DNA of 64,000 nt from Dipteris shenzhenensis (Eukaryota > Polypodiophyta > Polypodiopsida > Gleicheniales). The stretch lies in the NCBI GenBank assembly GCA_047967505.1, contig CM106538.1. One strand, written 5' to 3'. The translations under genes were made by a program, and so were the position numbers. Of the stretch, positions 24,063 through 35,772 are shown piece by piece (position 1 is the stretch's first letter; every line of letters starts with the position of its first letter). The notes under the pieces were generated by a model. It did no database searches, had not been told where the DNA came from, and saw only the letters and a program-made list of their open reading frames with translations.

Positions 24063-24612
24063 TGAATACTTCCCTAACTATGAATTATTGTCTTATGTAC
24101 CCCCGTGAAATCTTCCCTTTACACTTTCTTTTTAACCACCCCACATACCAAGCCCACAAATCATCCCATACCTCCTCTAGTCCCTTCTTAACCCATACAC
24201 TCATTCACTCCTTACTCCACTTTTGACTTAAACTTCACTTAAGAATCCATATGGTTGTTTATATTCCTAGGTAAAGTGATAACAAGCTGGGAAAAACAAG
24301 CATTAACTATCTACCCAAACATAACTATGATGTTCTAACACCTAGTTTGTTTGGATGGTGGTAGGTAAGTGGACCCTGACCTCGGAACCTAGACTGCTTG
24401 AGGATTTGACATCTTTTTTCAAGATTATGTTTGCCAAACTCAATATTATTTAAAATTTCTTAATTTTAATCAAAATTTTTGCAAACTCTAGTTGCAATTT
24501 TCAACTTAGATGTCTCAAACATTTTTCCCTTATATGTTTCCCTTTTTTTAAAATTTTATCCAATTGATGGAATTAATTGTATGGCTCAATTATTGATGGG
24601 ACTTTTTAATCT

Positions 24613-24650
<38 letters not shown>
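22852..24650. repeat. CA microsatellites inside a ~980-bp duplication
   Basis: Several (CA)n runs at 22854-22874, 22927-22941, 22990-23006, 23058-23078, 24002-24060 (with CG variants) and 24617-24648. Non-microsatellite sequence from about 23005 to 23640 repeats at about 23955-24620 with a steady offset of about 980 bases. Examples are acatgaatacttccctaact at 23081 and 24060, and gactttttaatctaaacaca at 23621 and 24601. Confidence 0.9.
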
Positions 24651-24651
<1 letters not shown>

Positions 24652-26639
24652 TACTTCCCCAACAATGAATAACTCTTTTATGTATAAGGTGGCTTGTAGG
24701 AGTACACTATCCATAAATCTACACTCGAGTTTTAAAGCATTTGAATTCACACTACCCATAGCTTTATGCTCTAGTATCTGCTTGGATATTCATTGGAGAT
24801 AGTAACTAGTGGTGGCTAAAGAAATAATGAATCCCCTTCATGTATGAGAACTTCTTGCAACATAGTGGTTTTTTCTCATGTACGAGCTGTAGGCGAGATT
24901 CCTCATCTAAAAAATTTGTATCCAAGAGACTTTTCCTAAGTAGATAGATGACTAATGATATCTACTACTAGCATTCCTCTTTCTCCAATGAAATAATGGA
25001 TGTATTTCTCTACAACAAGCCTTGATCGCCTATTTTTCTTAGTGAGAGCTTCTACACAGACTTGTGATCATAAATTTGGATGTGTCTTGTAAAGGGGAGA
25101 TATTTGGAAGGGTGTTGATGCACTCCTACCTTTTTTTGGTATTCACATGATTCTTGTGAAGTGGGGCAACTGTGTGATTCAAGACAAGGAACATGATTAC
25201 AGGGTGGTTGACATGGGAAAGCCAGGGTGTTGGCTATGGGAAAGCTAAGGTATTTGCTGATGTGAGAAGATGCTAGCATGTGTCACTATGATGGTAGACT
25301 TTCATCACTACGTTGTGTATGTGTTTTATCAGACTCTGTTTTATTGGGACACTCAAACATCTCCTTCTCATGAACTATGTCATCTCAGGCACTCGTTAGC
25401 GAAAATGAGAGATCTACTAAAAAATGAGAGATATGTTGCATCCACACTCTTGTTTTACATATTGGAGTTTTAGAAAGCTTCCCATCTGAGAGCCCAATGG
25501 TGGAGCTTGTGAATACGATTTGCTATTACTAGAATATGACAATTCAAATGGTGCATGAGCTGTTGTATAGCTCTCTCTGACCAGTCGGTACTTCTGGTGG
25601 TGAGCCTATACACTTCCATTATTGCCTCCTATAGTTTTTCCATACGATAAGTCACTCATTCTCCATGATAGAAACGTTCTTCTAGCAGCCTTCGATTATG
25701 AGACTTGTGTCAATGAGTGATGTTTTCTTAGGGGTGGATGAGTTTTAAGATTCTCAACACTCTCAAAGTACATTTAATGCAAATGGCCCTAGTATGATTG
25801 TATCAAAAGCAAGGATAAAATCATTGAGGGATTATTCGATATTGGAATTTCATTGTGAACTGACCAATCACGCAATATGCCATGGATGCAATTTGACAAA
25901 AAATTGTGAGGGAGAAGATAATGCAAAGATGAAGAATGATGGACACAAGGAATGAAATAGACATACAAATGCATGAAGCGAAAGCAAATCCAAGGAAATC
26001 GACAAAAGCAACCAAAGAGAATAAGAGTGGTGAATAAAGAGCATATGGTCAATGCATAGGAACTTAAGTATTGTAAATGCATATGTATGTTTTCTTTATT
26101 GACTTGCACACATCCAAGAATGTAGAGAAAATGTGTGGCAAAGAAGAGGAAGTGAAAGAAATGAATAATCTTCCCACAAGGTTCTCTATCTTTCTTAAAA
26201 GTGACAAGAAAAGGCCAAGTTTAGAATAGTAGATCAACCCTTTTGTGAATGAAAAGAGGATTTGCAAAAATCTATATCGCATTATTACTAGATTATCACA
26301 TGGCACATATTGGGATTTAGTTCATAAGGCCAAACAAGATTTAGCATTCGTGGTAATATAGAAAAGTCAAAAACAAGAAGCACAACTGTAAGGGTACAAG
26401 TAATTTAAGAAGACTTTATAGACAGAATTGCTTTGCCTCAACCCCATTTAACTCACAAACTTCTTATTGGTGAAGAGGTTACTAAAAAACACCTTCTGAA
26501 ATGGACTTGAGATTTGACTCTTTTGGAAAAACTAAGGGAAAGAGGGAAAGCCATGCTTCTTCTCATACTTTGCATAATATTTGACAAAAAATATTTGGGT
26601 ATATTAAAATCCCAAAGAGTCAAAAAGTGTCAAAGTACA
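24651..26639. other. Intergenic, no gene recognised
   Basis: Frames are short, on both strands, and show no family motif. I see no repeats of note. Confidence 0.5.
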
Positions 26640-27830
26640 ATGACCGTGATGTATAAAATGAACAATTGAGAGTGCACCTGGTCCATAGGAAAGGGAATTA
26701 TAAAAAAAGAAGTGATAGCATCATCATGGACTTATTAAAGGAGCAAGCTATTTTGCATCGAGACAAGTATATGTGTCTCATTGTGGATGGTATGGATCAG
26801 AATACAACAACATTGCCTTGATTTGTTTCTACTCCATCTAAGCTACTAGAATCATACTTTTTAAACACACATTCATATGAAGTGTTAGTCAATGGATTTA
26901 AGTTCTTTGCAGACATATGGATTGGTTCTTTGCATCCACATGATAGAAATCAAGGTATAACATGCATGCAATTCACAGTATACATGCAACAAAAGGCCAC
27001 CTATCTTTAATTTTGAGAATGCAGGCAAATAACTGCTGACGAGAGAATAAGAATGTATTGATGTTCTTATTTTTCTTGATACTATTTTCTCATCAAATCT
27101 TCAATGAGATTGAAGGTGGATTCTGGTATGTTGGACATACTCGAGGATATCGATCCGATTTTTAGGGACGGTCTCAAGAGAGCTAAAACACAAGGATGTG
27201 GAGACGATAGATGACTTGATATGAGATGTGGAAGGTAAATTGATGGCTATAAGAAAAGTACAGTATGCTTCAAATCGAAAGAAGATATGATTAGACGAGC
27301 TTTATACAATCATAGCAATCCATATTACTTATGCTTTTTTCTAAAGGATGAAATCCAGTAATGTAGTGGCAACACTATTCTATTGACATAAAATAGGAAC
27401 CTGAAGATCCTTATGGTCTCTTAACTTCAATTTTGGGCAAGAAATGCATCCAAAATGGGCTACTATATAAGAATCCACCCGTATCAAATAGATGGCTTAT
27501 AATATTTTATTAGGTAAAAAAACAAAATGATGGTAAAATATCCGTCTTTATAGGAACACAATGCATTTGTAATTGAAAAGACACAAGAATTGATACAATC
27601 TTTTGAGAAAATGCAAAAAAAATAATATTGATAAACAATGGATTTTATTTTCGCCAGATGTTGGTAACGATATGTGTCTAACTTTAGACTTTGGAAATGA
27701 ATTTAAATTGCTACTTCCACATCCATTTTATGGATCATTTGGGGAAAAGAGAGAGTTCATGCCAAAAGTAGAAATAGAAGTTAATTGTTTAGTTGCAGAA
27801 TGATAAATATGAGAGGATGAAGTTCTGGTT
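26640..27830 (+). pseudogene. DUF7869-like transposon protein remnant
   Basis: Two hallmark motifs of one family appear in order on the plus strand. The first is LKEQAILHRDKYMCLIVDGM followed by DQNTTTLP (26735-26820). The second is FNEIEGGFWYVGHT (27098-27141), continuing after a one-base frame change as EDIDPIFRDGLKRAK (about 27144-27188). From memory, proteins with I.DGMDQ.K..LP and VGHTHEDID..F are abundant, transposon-like, and named DUF7869 in databases. A further frame (27603-27803) may be the C-terminal part. Many stops; dead copy. No terminal repeats found. Confidence 0.45.
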
Positions 27831-29739
27831 TGCAAAGTTCATGGAAGAGCTATGACATTTACAGTGGTATGGTATGAGCTAAGAGGAAGAATGAAGAATA
27901 TGGATAACAACACATTGTATTCTAATTTATGATTAGAGAATTGGTCCCAAATCATAATTTGGTTTCAAGCAACCCACAAAAAAAATCATAGTATGCACAT
28001 GGAGTATTTGATAAAAGAATACTGGAAGTAAGTATTGTGTATATACAATAGTTTCCAAGGATGCTCGCTAAGGAGGAAATAGAATGAGACAGTGCAAATG
28101 AAAAATTGCCATAATAATAACTTCGTATTAAAGTCCATTGTTTGGCAATATGATAAAACAAGTGAGTGGTTGAAGGACTTGATAAGCAACAAGAACAACA
28201 AACCCATTACTTCGTGTTTGTTCCAATGCCATTCAAGCAACAATAAAGACAAGGGAATATGATGATCAGATAAGAGTTATTACAGATGGCAATCAAGTGA
28301 CAGATTGTGAGAACACGTGGTAAATAATCTGATGACCAAATCAAATCTTACAATAGGGGAGTATCATGATCGAACATTTACACTTCAATAATTATAAAGG
28401 TAGAATTCAATCATTGTGCTATTAACTGTCAACTTGGGCACCAATCAAAATTCAATTATTCAAGTAAAAGATGAAATTCAATCGTTAGAAAGGATGTGGG
28501 TAGTACTCATCACCTCGATCGTCATACTCCTTTGTACAAAGACTCATTACTATAAATTCTCTTGTAAACATACGGCACTATAAAATTATAAGCATAGCTA
28601 TTGCTATTGTTTGGAATACAAAAGAGTCTTTTGTGTATCTTCTCTATTTAAATATTATAACTTTGTGTATATTGTGAGTGCTATCATTTTTTACATAAAA
28701 ATTCAATTTTATGAGGCTATCTCTCGTGGAGAAAAAAAGGAGAAATAAAAGGACAAAAGAGAAAGAAAATGAAAAACAAAAGGAGGAGAGAAAACAAGAG
28801 AGAAAAGTGACAGACTATGCATGCAATTATTACTTGATTGTTATTTATTTTAAATAAAAAGAGTTTGTATAAGTGAAAGAATTTTTTCCATGGATTTAAA
28901 TTATTTTAATTTATTTGAATTATTGATAAGTTAAGAAAAACTAGCATTATTAGTGCAAAATGATAGTGTGAGCAAATGAGCATTTTATGTGAAAAGGATA
29001 GTGCTATAAAGTAAACTTTTAATTTGGGAAGGATATTTTTAGAACGTAAACTTTTCATTTACAAAGGAATTTTTAGTTACGCCCAAAAACAAAAAAATAA
29101 TGAAAAATTAATGAAATGGATATTCTCTTCAAATGTTAACAATAAGGACATCATTCATTAAAACTTATATCAATAAACCATTTTTTAAAAAGAGCATGAT
29201 GCTATATCCCAAGACTAAGTTTGCTCCCAGTGACCCATATAACATGTGTTGAGAATTTAAATTTTGATTGCATGGGTAGGACATGATCAACTTCATACAA
29301 CCAAATATTAGTCTGCATAACATGTAAAAGCCTAGCTAAACAAGACCCTTTCTTAAAATCTCTTCATAAGTCTTCTAAGTGACAATAAGTTGTCACTACT
29401 CAAAGAATTCAACTAAATGCCCTTGTGTGATGGCTCAACCAGAATACATGCCATATAAATAGAAATTTTCAAATAATGTAGCGAGCCTTCTCCTCTCGTA
29501 TAGAGACATCTAGGTGCCCCTTCAAATATATCTAGCCGTTGCCTAATCATTTATTAATTTGACTATAATGTAGATCAACCTATACCTTGTGTAGATGCCA
29601 TTTATTTATTTTAAACATGACAAATGGGTGGTGCTTAAAGTACATTTGAGTACATCTAAAAAACTTTTGACTTGTGCACACAATCTCAACTACTACCAAG
29701 ATATATCATTTCTTGAACCTAACTAAAATCCTATCTTAG
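27831..29739. other. Intergenic, nothing recognised
   Basis: AT-rich sequence with only short frames. A purine-rich run lies at 28730-28805. No element ends identified before the Gypsy LTR. Confidence 0.5.
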
Positions 29740-30187
29740 TGTCATGAACTTTAATGTAGGATGCTCATAGGTGCATGATGATGCAGAAATTGAGAGATAT
29801 TGGCCCTCCAAATGGGGCACGTGATTGTATTTTTGCTAGACCTCTCTAAAAATGCTCACTACAAGCCACCAATCCATATGCATGCAAATGCCCATACTCA
29901 CACACCATGAATGATGCGAGAAGATACAACCCCTCATGCCTTTTGGGATCTCATCCCTTGGGCATACCCCATTATTCTACCCTTAGCTATGACTCTTTTA
30001 TGCCTACCAATAATTAATGCAATACCCATGCAAAATACTACCTTTTCCTAACCATCCCAGGACCTAATGCATATATATGCATATTTTATTATATCCAATT
30101 GATCAATTTATGTTACAAACATAGGGTAATCACTAGATTCTCTAGAATGATCCACTAGGATCTAATACAAATAATCATGTCATGGCA
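29740..30187 (-). mobile_element. Gypsy 3' LTR
   Basis: 448 bp, alignable over its length with 34676-35144. Shared blocks include gagatattggccctccaaat, acaagccaccaatccatatg and atgatccactaggatctaat. A third base of the outer terminus has changed (GGCA in place of GACA). Confidence 0.9.
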
Positions 30188-30279
30188 TGCCCTCTTTCTT
30201 AGAGAAGTAGATGTCCTCATCTGTGTGCCTTCAAATAATCTTCAACAAGTGCAGGGTAATCCTTCAAGTGATCTTCATC

Positions 30280-30660
30280 GAACCATTGACCATCTTCCAT
30301 AGGGTATCCTTTAAACACAAAGTCCATGGTGATATGCTCCCATCTTTCACTAGGCATGGGTAATGGTGGCTGAAGTAATCCTAGTGTCTTACCATGATCA
30401 CTCTTAACTTTTTGACAAGTTAAGCATTATTGGACTAAAGTAGTTATGTCCTTTCTTAATCCTGCCCAATAGAAATATCTCTCAATCCTATTAATGGTCC
30501 TCTAATATCTCTATGTCTAGAATAGGGACTACTATGCATCTCTTCAAAAACTAGGGATCTAAAAGTTGAGGGTACACATATGAAACGTCCTCTAAGAAGA
30601 TATTGCATATCCCTCTAAAGAATCACCTTTTCCTTGAATGCATCATAAATAGTCCCAAAT
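30280..30660 (-). pseudogene. Gypsy integrase remnant fused in frame to a chromodomain tail
   Basis: ERYFYWAGLRKDI, then a stop, CLTCQKVKSDHGKTLGLLQ (zinc-binding end) and WEHITMDFV (start of the catalytic core) run directly into FKGYPMEDGQWFDEDHLKDY. The last piece matches a chromodomain (pattern KWKGYP.EDATWE.E..L). Nearly the whole integrase core between them is missing; the join is at about 30315. The chromodomain places the element among chromoviruses. Confidence 0.7.
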
Positions 30661-32035
30661 TATTTACCACCTTTGTAGGCATCCTTCATTGCACTAAGAT
30701 ATTCTTCTCTCACTACGGAGACATAGTTTACACTCGGTCTACGACTTAGTGCATCTGCAACTATGTTCTCCTCACCATGTTGATATTCTAACTCAAGTTG
30801 TCCAAACCCCTGAAGATATTCCACCCACTTAACTTGCAGAGGTGAAACTATTGGCTGAGAAAACAAATTCTTAATACTTTGATGATCTGTCTCAACCTTG
30901 AAGTCAGATCTATAAAAATAATGTCTCCATAACTTCAAAGCATGAACTATAGCTAATAGTTCCTTCTCATACATGCTATATTTAAGTTCAACACTTTGAA
31001 GTTTCTGACTTTCAAAGGCTATAGGATGTCCGTCTTGCATTAGTACAGCTCCAATGGATGTACCACTAGCATCTGTACATATCACAAAGAAAGGCTTGTC
31101 AAAGTTCGATAAAACTAACACATGGCTAGACATTAAAGCACCCTTCAAATTCTCAAAGGCACTCAAATGTCTATCACCCCAATGATACATTGATTGCTTC
31201 TTAAGAAGATCTGTAAGTGGTGATGCAATCTTAGAGAAATTCAAGATGAACCTCCTATAATAGCTATATAAACCAAGGAAATATCTTAATTTATGTACAT
31301 TCATAGGGACAGGTCATTCCTTTATAACTTTCACCTTGGCTGGATCAACTTTGAATTCCATCTTCATTCATGACATAGCTTAAATATTCTATTTCCTTCT
31401 TAAAGAACTTACTCTTTTTTATATTCAGGAAGAGCTGGTTCTCATGAACTGATTCCGTCACTTGTGCAAGATGTTGCTTGTGTTCTTCTTCATTTTGGCT
31501 ATAAACTAAAATATAATCAAAGAACACAACTATAAAATTTCCTACGTATGGTCGAAGAACTCTTCTCATTAGCCTACAAAAGGTAGCAGGTGCATTAGTC
31601 AACCCAAAGGACATAAGTACAAATTCATAATGTCTTGTTTGTGTTCTAAAGGCAGTCTTATGCACGTCTTATTCCTTCATCCTAACTTGATCATATCCTG
31701 ACTTTAAATCCAATTTGCTAAATACCCTAGAACCTTTCAAGGAGTCTAACAAGTTGTTAAATTCTAGGTATAGGAAATCTATTCTTAATTGTCAACTTGT
31801 TCAGGGCTCTATAATCAATACACACCCTAAAGGTTTCATCCTTCTTTTTCACTAAAAGGACTAGAGCCGCAAAAGGTGAACTACTTGGCCTACTTAGACC
31901 TTTCTGTAGCAAGTCCGCAACTTGCTTTTCTATCTCCTCTAGCTCCACCTTATTCATTCGATAGGGAGCTCTACATGGAGATGAGGACCTTGGAATCAAC
32001 TCAATAGTATGATCTTCAGGTTTATAGATAGGCAA
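30660..32035 (-). pseudogene. Gypsy reverse transcriptase and RNase H
   Basis: [22 protein letters not shown] (about 31840), the FGLTNAPATFCRLM stretch (about 31600), then FFDY in place of the catalytic YxDD box (VVFFDYILVYS, about 31520). RNase H: ICTDASGTSIGAVLMQ (about 31060), YEKELLAIVHALKLWRHYF and VETDHQSIKNL, ending ALSRRPSVNYV (about 30750). A gap and frame change separate 31345-31665 from 30660-31304. Loss of the second catalytic Asp makes the RT inactive regardless of other breaks. Confidence 0.9.
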
Positions 32036-32101
32036 CTCATGCCGATCATCACTATCAAATCGATCATCGAATTGCTTCAGGAACTCTAAATGTCAACGTT
32101 C

Positions 32102-33751
32102 CTAATTACTATGTTCGGGCTTCACTTTCCTAACATATATCACACTACAACTCAGTCCCTTACATATCTCTCTTTTAACTCTAGTATGATATATGAGAAG
32201 AATATGGAAAATATCTCGCTCACCTTTTAAGGTGATCGTTGTACCTTCGTACTCAAAGGTACAAGTATGTTTCCTTACATCCATAGATGGTTGGAAACCA
32301 TACCTCCAAGACTTGCCTAGGATCATATCAACTTCATGCAAAGGAGCGATAAGGAAGTCTCTACGATCCTCATACTTTTGGATCTTGAAGAGCAAGTTCT
32401 TGACTTTAGAAGTACATTGCTTTTCATTCCCTCTAAACGCACCTCCCTTGAAGGCCATTTCCTAGCCTTGACTATATTAGCCAACCTATCTGAGATAATA
32501 TCATAGTTACTACCATCATCCATGAGGACGATGATACATTGACCCCCAACGTACCCATGTAACTTAAATAAGCTGTGTCGACCAAAGGTGTTATGCAAAC
32601 TAGCATTATTGCCATTTTTATTATTTTCAAAATTTTTACAAGAAGGTTCACCCTCTTGCTTAGGGTGAGAGGCCCTAGATACATTGGTCTCGCCCATCTT
32701 CTTCTTTAACTCCGGACAACAATCATAGAATCTATGATGTGTCGACTTTTTGCATCAAAAACATTTTCTTTCCTTAAACAATCTATCCCTTTCTTGAGGA
32801 GACATGAATGGAAGTTTCATACGTCCACCTAGAGTAGGTTTCCCTGTTGGTTTACTACTAATTGTTTGTATTCCCGCTTGCCTAGGAAAACGTCGTCCAT
32901 TCTATTTAGAATTAGTTGATCGAATGAAGGGTCTCCTTTGTGAAGTTGATGCCTTATGTGTTACTTCTCTCCTTCTAAGATTGACTTTCCTTTCCACTGC
33001 CTCGACCAATCTATAATGGCATCCTTTAACTTAGTCGGGCTTAGGTGTTCCAAATCATGTCGGATAATTGGTCTAAGACCCTATATAATTTCTCCTCTTC
33101 CATCTTCGTTGTGAACTCAAGAGAGAAACACCAAAATTTTGTTGTATTCACTCATTGTCTCCCTATCAAATGCCGCAGTTTAAACCATTTAAACATTTGA
33201 TCCTTCTCATATTTAAGCGAGAGAAATGTCGTCTTTAATTCTTCCAAGAATTTAGACCATTCCTTGATTGGACTACTTTCTCATTGGCGTACAGACCACT
33301 AAAGTAGCACATCCTTTAGAGTAGCTAGTGCTAACTTGTCATCTTCCGTACAATCAAATTGTACAAAGTACAATTGAAAATGTCTAATCCAATCGAGGAG
33401 TTTCTCTGATTGCCTAACCCCGTCGTACTCAAGTCGCTCCTTAGGATCAAACCTTCTCTTAGCCTTTTCTGAAGGGTCTGCCTGGTCCTCAAATAACTTG
33501 CTTTTTTAGGGCATCTCTCTTTGAATTGTGTCAATTATTATTGACGACAATCCTTGAAGAAATTATTGAATTGCATTGTCTAGGTAGTGTGGTGGTGATG
33601 GTGTTTTTGGTGGAGGTTCAAGAGGTGGTTGAGGATTATCGGATAATGGATCAAATATGTTTTAGTAGATAGGGGTGTAGGGTGTTGTTTCCATGAGGTT
33701 TAATGTGAGTTGTAGAACATTTTCAGATGTGAATTCTTGATCATCTTCCAT
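32102..33751 (-). pseudogene. Gypsy gag and protease region
   Basis: An ATG at 33749-33751 opens MEDDQEFTSENVLQLTLNLM. Gag continues with stops through YDGVRQSEKLLDWIRHFQLY (about 33400) to a zinc knuckle at about 32735-32765 (CKKSTHHRFYDC, with a stop inside). The protease has CIIVLMDDGSNYDIISDRLA (about 32490-32540), where the usual D-S/T-G is DDG. The tail 32102-32458 (DFLIAPLHEVDMILGKSW) matches the protease-RT linker. Confidence 0.75.
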
Positions 33752-34675
33752 GTTTTTGTGAATAATGAAACTAATCAAGTTTTCAATTAAGCTTCGTGTG
33801 ATGAGCTACAAGTGTGTGAAATGAATTTAAGTGTGATAAAAAGGGGGAATTGAAAAAGTGGTACTTCCCTACACCCGTTTGATGAAGCGCCCACTTCACC
33901 CTACTTGCTACAATAACACAGCTAGTTCTTCCACTATTACCCTTTTTTTTCCCCTTTTCCTTTTTAGAGCATATGCAATGTAAGGATGGGGAGAGAGAAT
34001 GGGGAGAGAGAAATGGGGGAGGGGTTTTTGAAATACCTATATAGAGCGGGGGGGGGGGGGGGGGGCGGGGGGTTTTACTCACAATTTAAAAAAAAGGGAG
34101 GGGGGATTGCATTTAATGGTGGCGGTTGGGGGATTTTGGTCAATAGACGAGGGCGTCAACAGAGGCGACAGGTGGTTGGAGAGGCGACATGCATCGTCAT
34201 GGAGGGGCGGCTCCAACTACACGACACTTCACGAGCGCGCCACGCGACATGACGTGGTTCATGGGACTGCACGCTGTGCGCAATTGGACTGCTACAACCC
34301 TAGCTAAGGTGACAACTGCTGTTATAGCCGCGACTGACACCACAACAAAGCGCGCCACGTGGGCGATGAACGGGGGCAACTACCTTGGGACGACGGCTCC
34401 TTTAATGATAGGGAGGTAGCACGGCACGCTGGCACCACGTAAGTGCACTACGGGGAAGGAAAATTAATGTGATGAGGGGGGGAGAGACTAGCCCTACGGC
34501 TGCCACACAATCGTGGAGAGAGGGACACGCAAGGGAGAGAGAAATATGCAACAAAGGAGATGGAAGGAGGGCACCCCTTGGTTTTGCACTTTGATGGTCA
34601 TGCTAGTGTCGACCCTTGCAACAACTTCCACATGGTGGTTTCACACAGGAAAAGGATCAAGTCTCTTATAGCACT
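33752..34675 (-). other. Gypsy untranslated leader with G-tract and GC-rich insert
   Basis: Between the 5' LTR and gag. It contains a run of about 19 G at 34050-34070 broken by one C, and a locally GC-rich block (34120-34430) unlike the AT-rich element around it. This may be captured foreign sequence. No open frame with recognisable content. Confidence 0.5.
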
Positions 34676-35144
34676 TGTCACGAACTTCAATGCAAGATGC
34701 TCATGGGTGCATATGATGCAAAAATTGAGAGATATTGGCCCTCCAAATGGGGTGGAAGGAGTGCCCACGTGAGTGCATTTTTGCTAGACCTTTCTAAAAA
34801 TGCTCAGTACAAGCCACCAATCCATATGCATGCAAATGCCCTGCCCATACTCACATAGCATACATGATGCGAGAAGATACAACCCCTCATGCTTTTTGGG
34901 ATCACACATCCCTTGAGCATACCCCATTATTCTACCCTTTGTCTATGACTCTGTTTTGCCTACCATTATTTAATGCAATACCCATGCAAAATACTAGCCT
35001 TTCCTAACCATCCTAGGACTTAATGCATATGTGCATATTTTATTATATCCAATTGAACAATTTACAATGTTACAACCATAGGGCACTTGCCAGATTCCCT
35101 ACAATGATCCACTAGGATCTAATACAAATAATCATGTCATGACA
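34676..35144 (-). mobile_element. Gypsy 5' LTR
   Basis: 469 bp, partner of 29740-30187. It lies 200 bases past the stop codon of the host DUF3067 gene and in the same orientation, so host transcripts would read into it. Confidence 0.9.
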
Positions 35145-35149
35145 CTTAG

Positions 35150-35344
35150 CCAAGCCCCGTAACCAAAATAAAGTGAAACCCTTGCAGAATTTATGGTTCA
35201 CATTCCATTCACACCCTCATGCCTCCCACAACCCAAAATGATCCAACTATGCAGTATAAACTCTGCAGACCAAAATTACATAATACAGATTTACATTTCC
35301 ACTTCAGAATACTGTACAAGAAGGCTTTTCTTTTTGGCATTATG
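35150..35344 (-). other. Presumed 3' untranslated region of the DUF3067 gene, cut by the Gypsy insertion
   Basis: 195 bases separate the stop codon from the Gypsy target duplication. Nothing else is recognised here. If the original polyadenylation site lay further down, transcripts would now end in or beyond the LTR. Confidence 0.4.
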
Positions 35345-35410
35345 TCATCTATATATCCACTCATTCGCACGGCCACCAGATTCATCTAGGTCAATAAAAA
35401 TGCTTACCGC
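35345..35410 (-). CDS. DUF3067 gene, coding exon 5 with stop
   Basis: Residues 200-220, AVSIFIDLDESGGRANEWIY plus a final Arg, then TGA at 35345-35347. Acceptor GGATCCAG|GCG. It is found 6.46 kb beyond exon 4; the match to the family's conserved C-terminus and the phase support it. Confidence 0.9.
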   Translation of the reverse strand, partial: AVSIFIDLDESGGRANEWIYR

Positions 35411-35732
35411 CTGGATCCAAACAAGGCAATCATTTCAACAAGGGGAAAATCCAAATAAAACGAGGGCAACAAAATCACTCTGTTCCAGATAGAACTTGGA
35501 ACCAAAGATCTCTGTCCTCAGATTTTCAAACTTCAAAGAATATAAAACAGTGCAAGAACTATCTTACATCCTTAAGAAAAGCAAAACCTATCCCATTTCT
35601 CCTTAAACATCAGTATAAATTCCAAGACCCAGAAAGACTTACACTACTGCAAATAGATCCACACCTCAACACGCATGTGGCAATGGCATTGACAAATTCA
35701 TTATATATGAGCTTAATCTCATAATGCATGCA

Positions 35733-35772
<40 letters not shown>

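Larger units (their letters stand above)
29740..35144 (-). mobile_element. Ty3/Gypsy chromovirus-type retrotransposon (5.4 kb), both LTRs present
   Basis: Two diverged LTRs (29740-30187 and 34676-35144) bound the element, with ends TGTCA/TGACA and a 5-bp target duplication CTTAG at 29735-29739 and 35145-35149. Minus-strand order is gag, protease, reverse transcriptase, RNase H, integrase, chromodomain. A polypurine tract (AAGAAAGAGGG) lies beside the 3' LTR at about 30188-30200. Internal coding is decayed and the integrase core is deleted. Confidence 0.9.

Noticed and set aside
25789-26306. Minus-strand hydrophobic frames as membrane protein genes
   Set aside because: Short, overlapping in different frames, no family signature, AT-rich intergenic setting.
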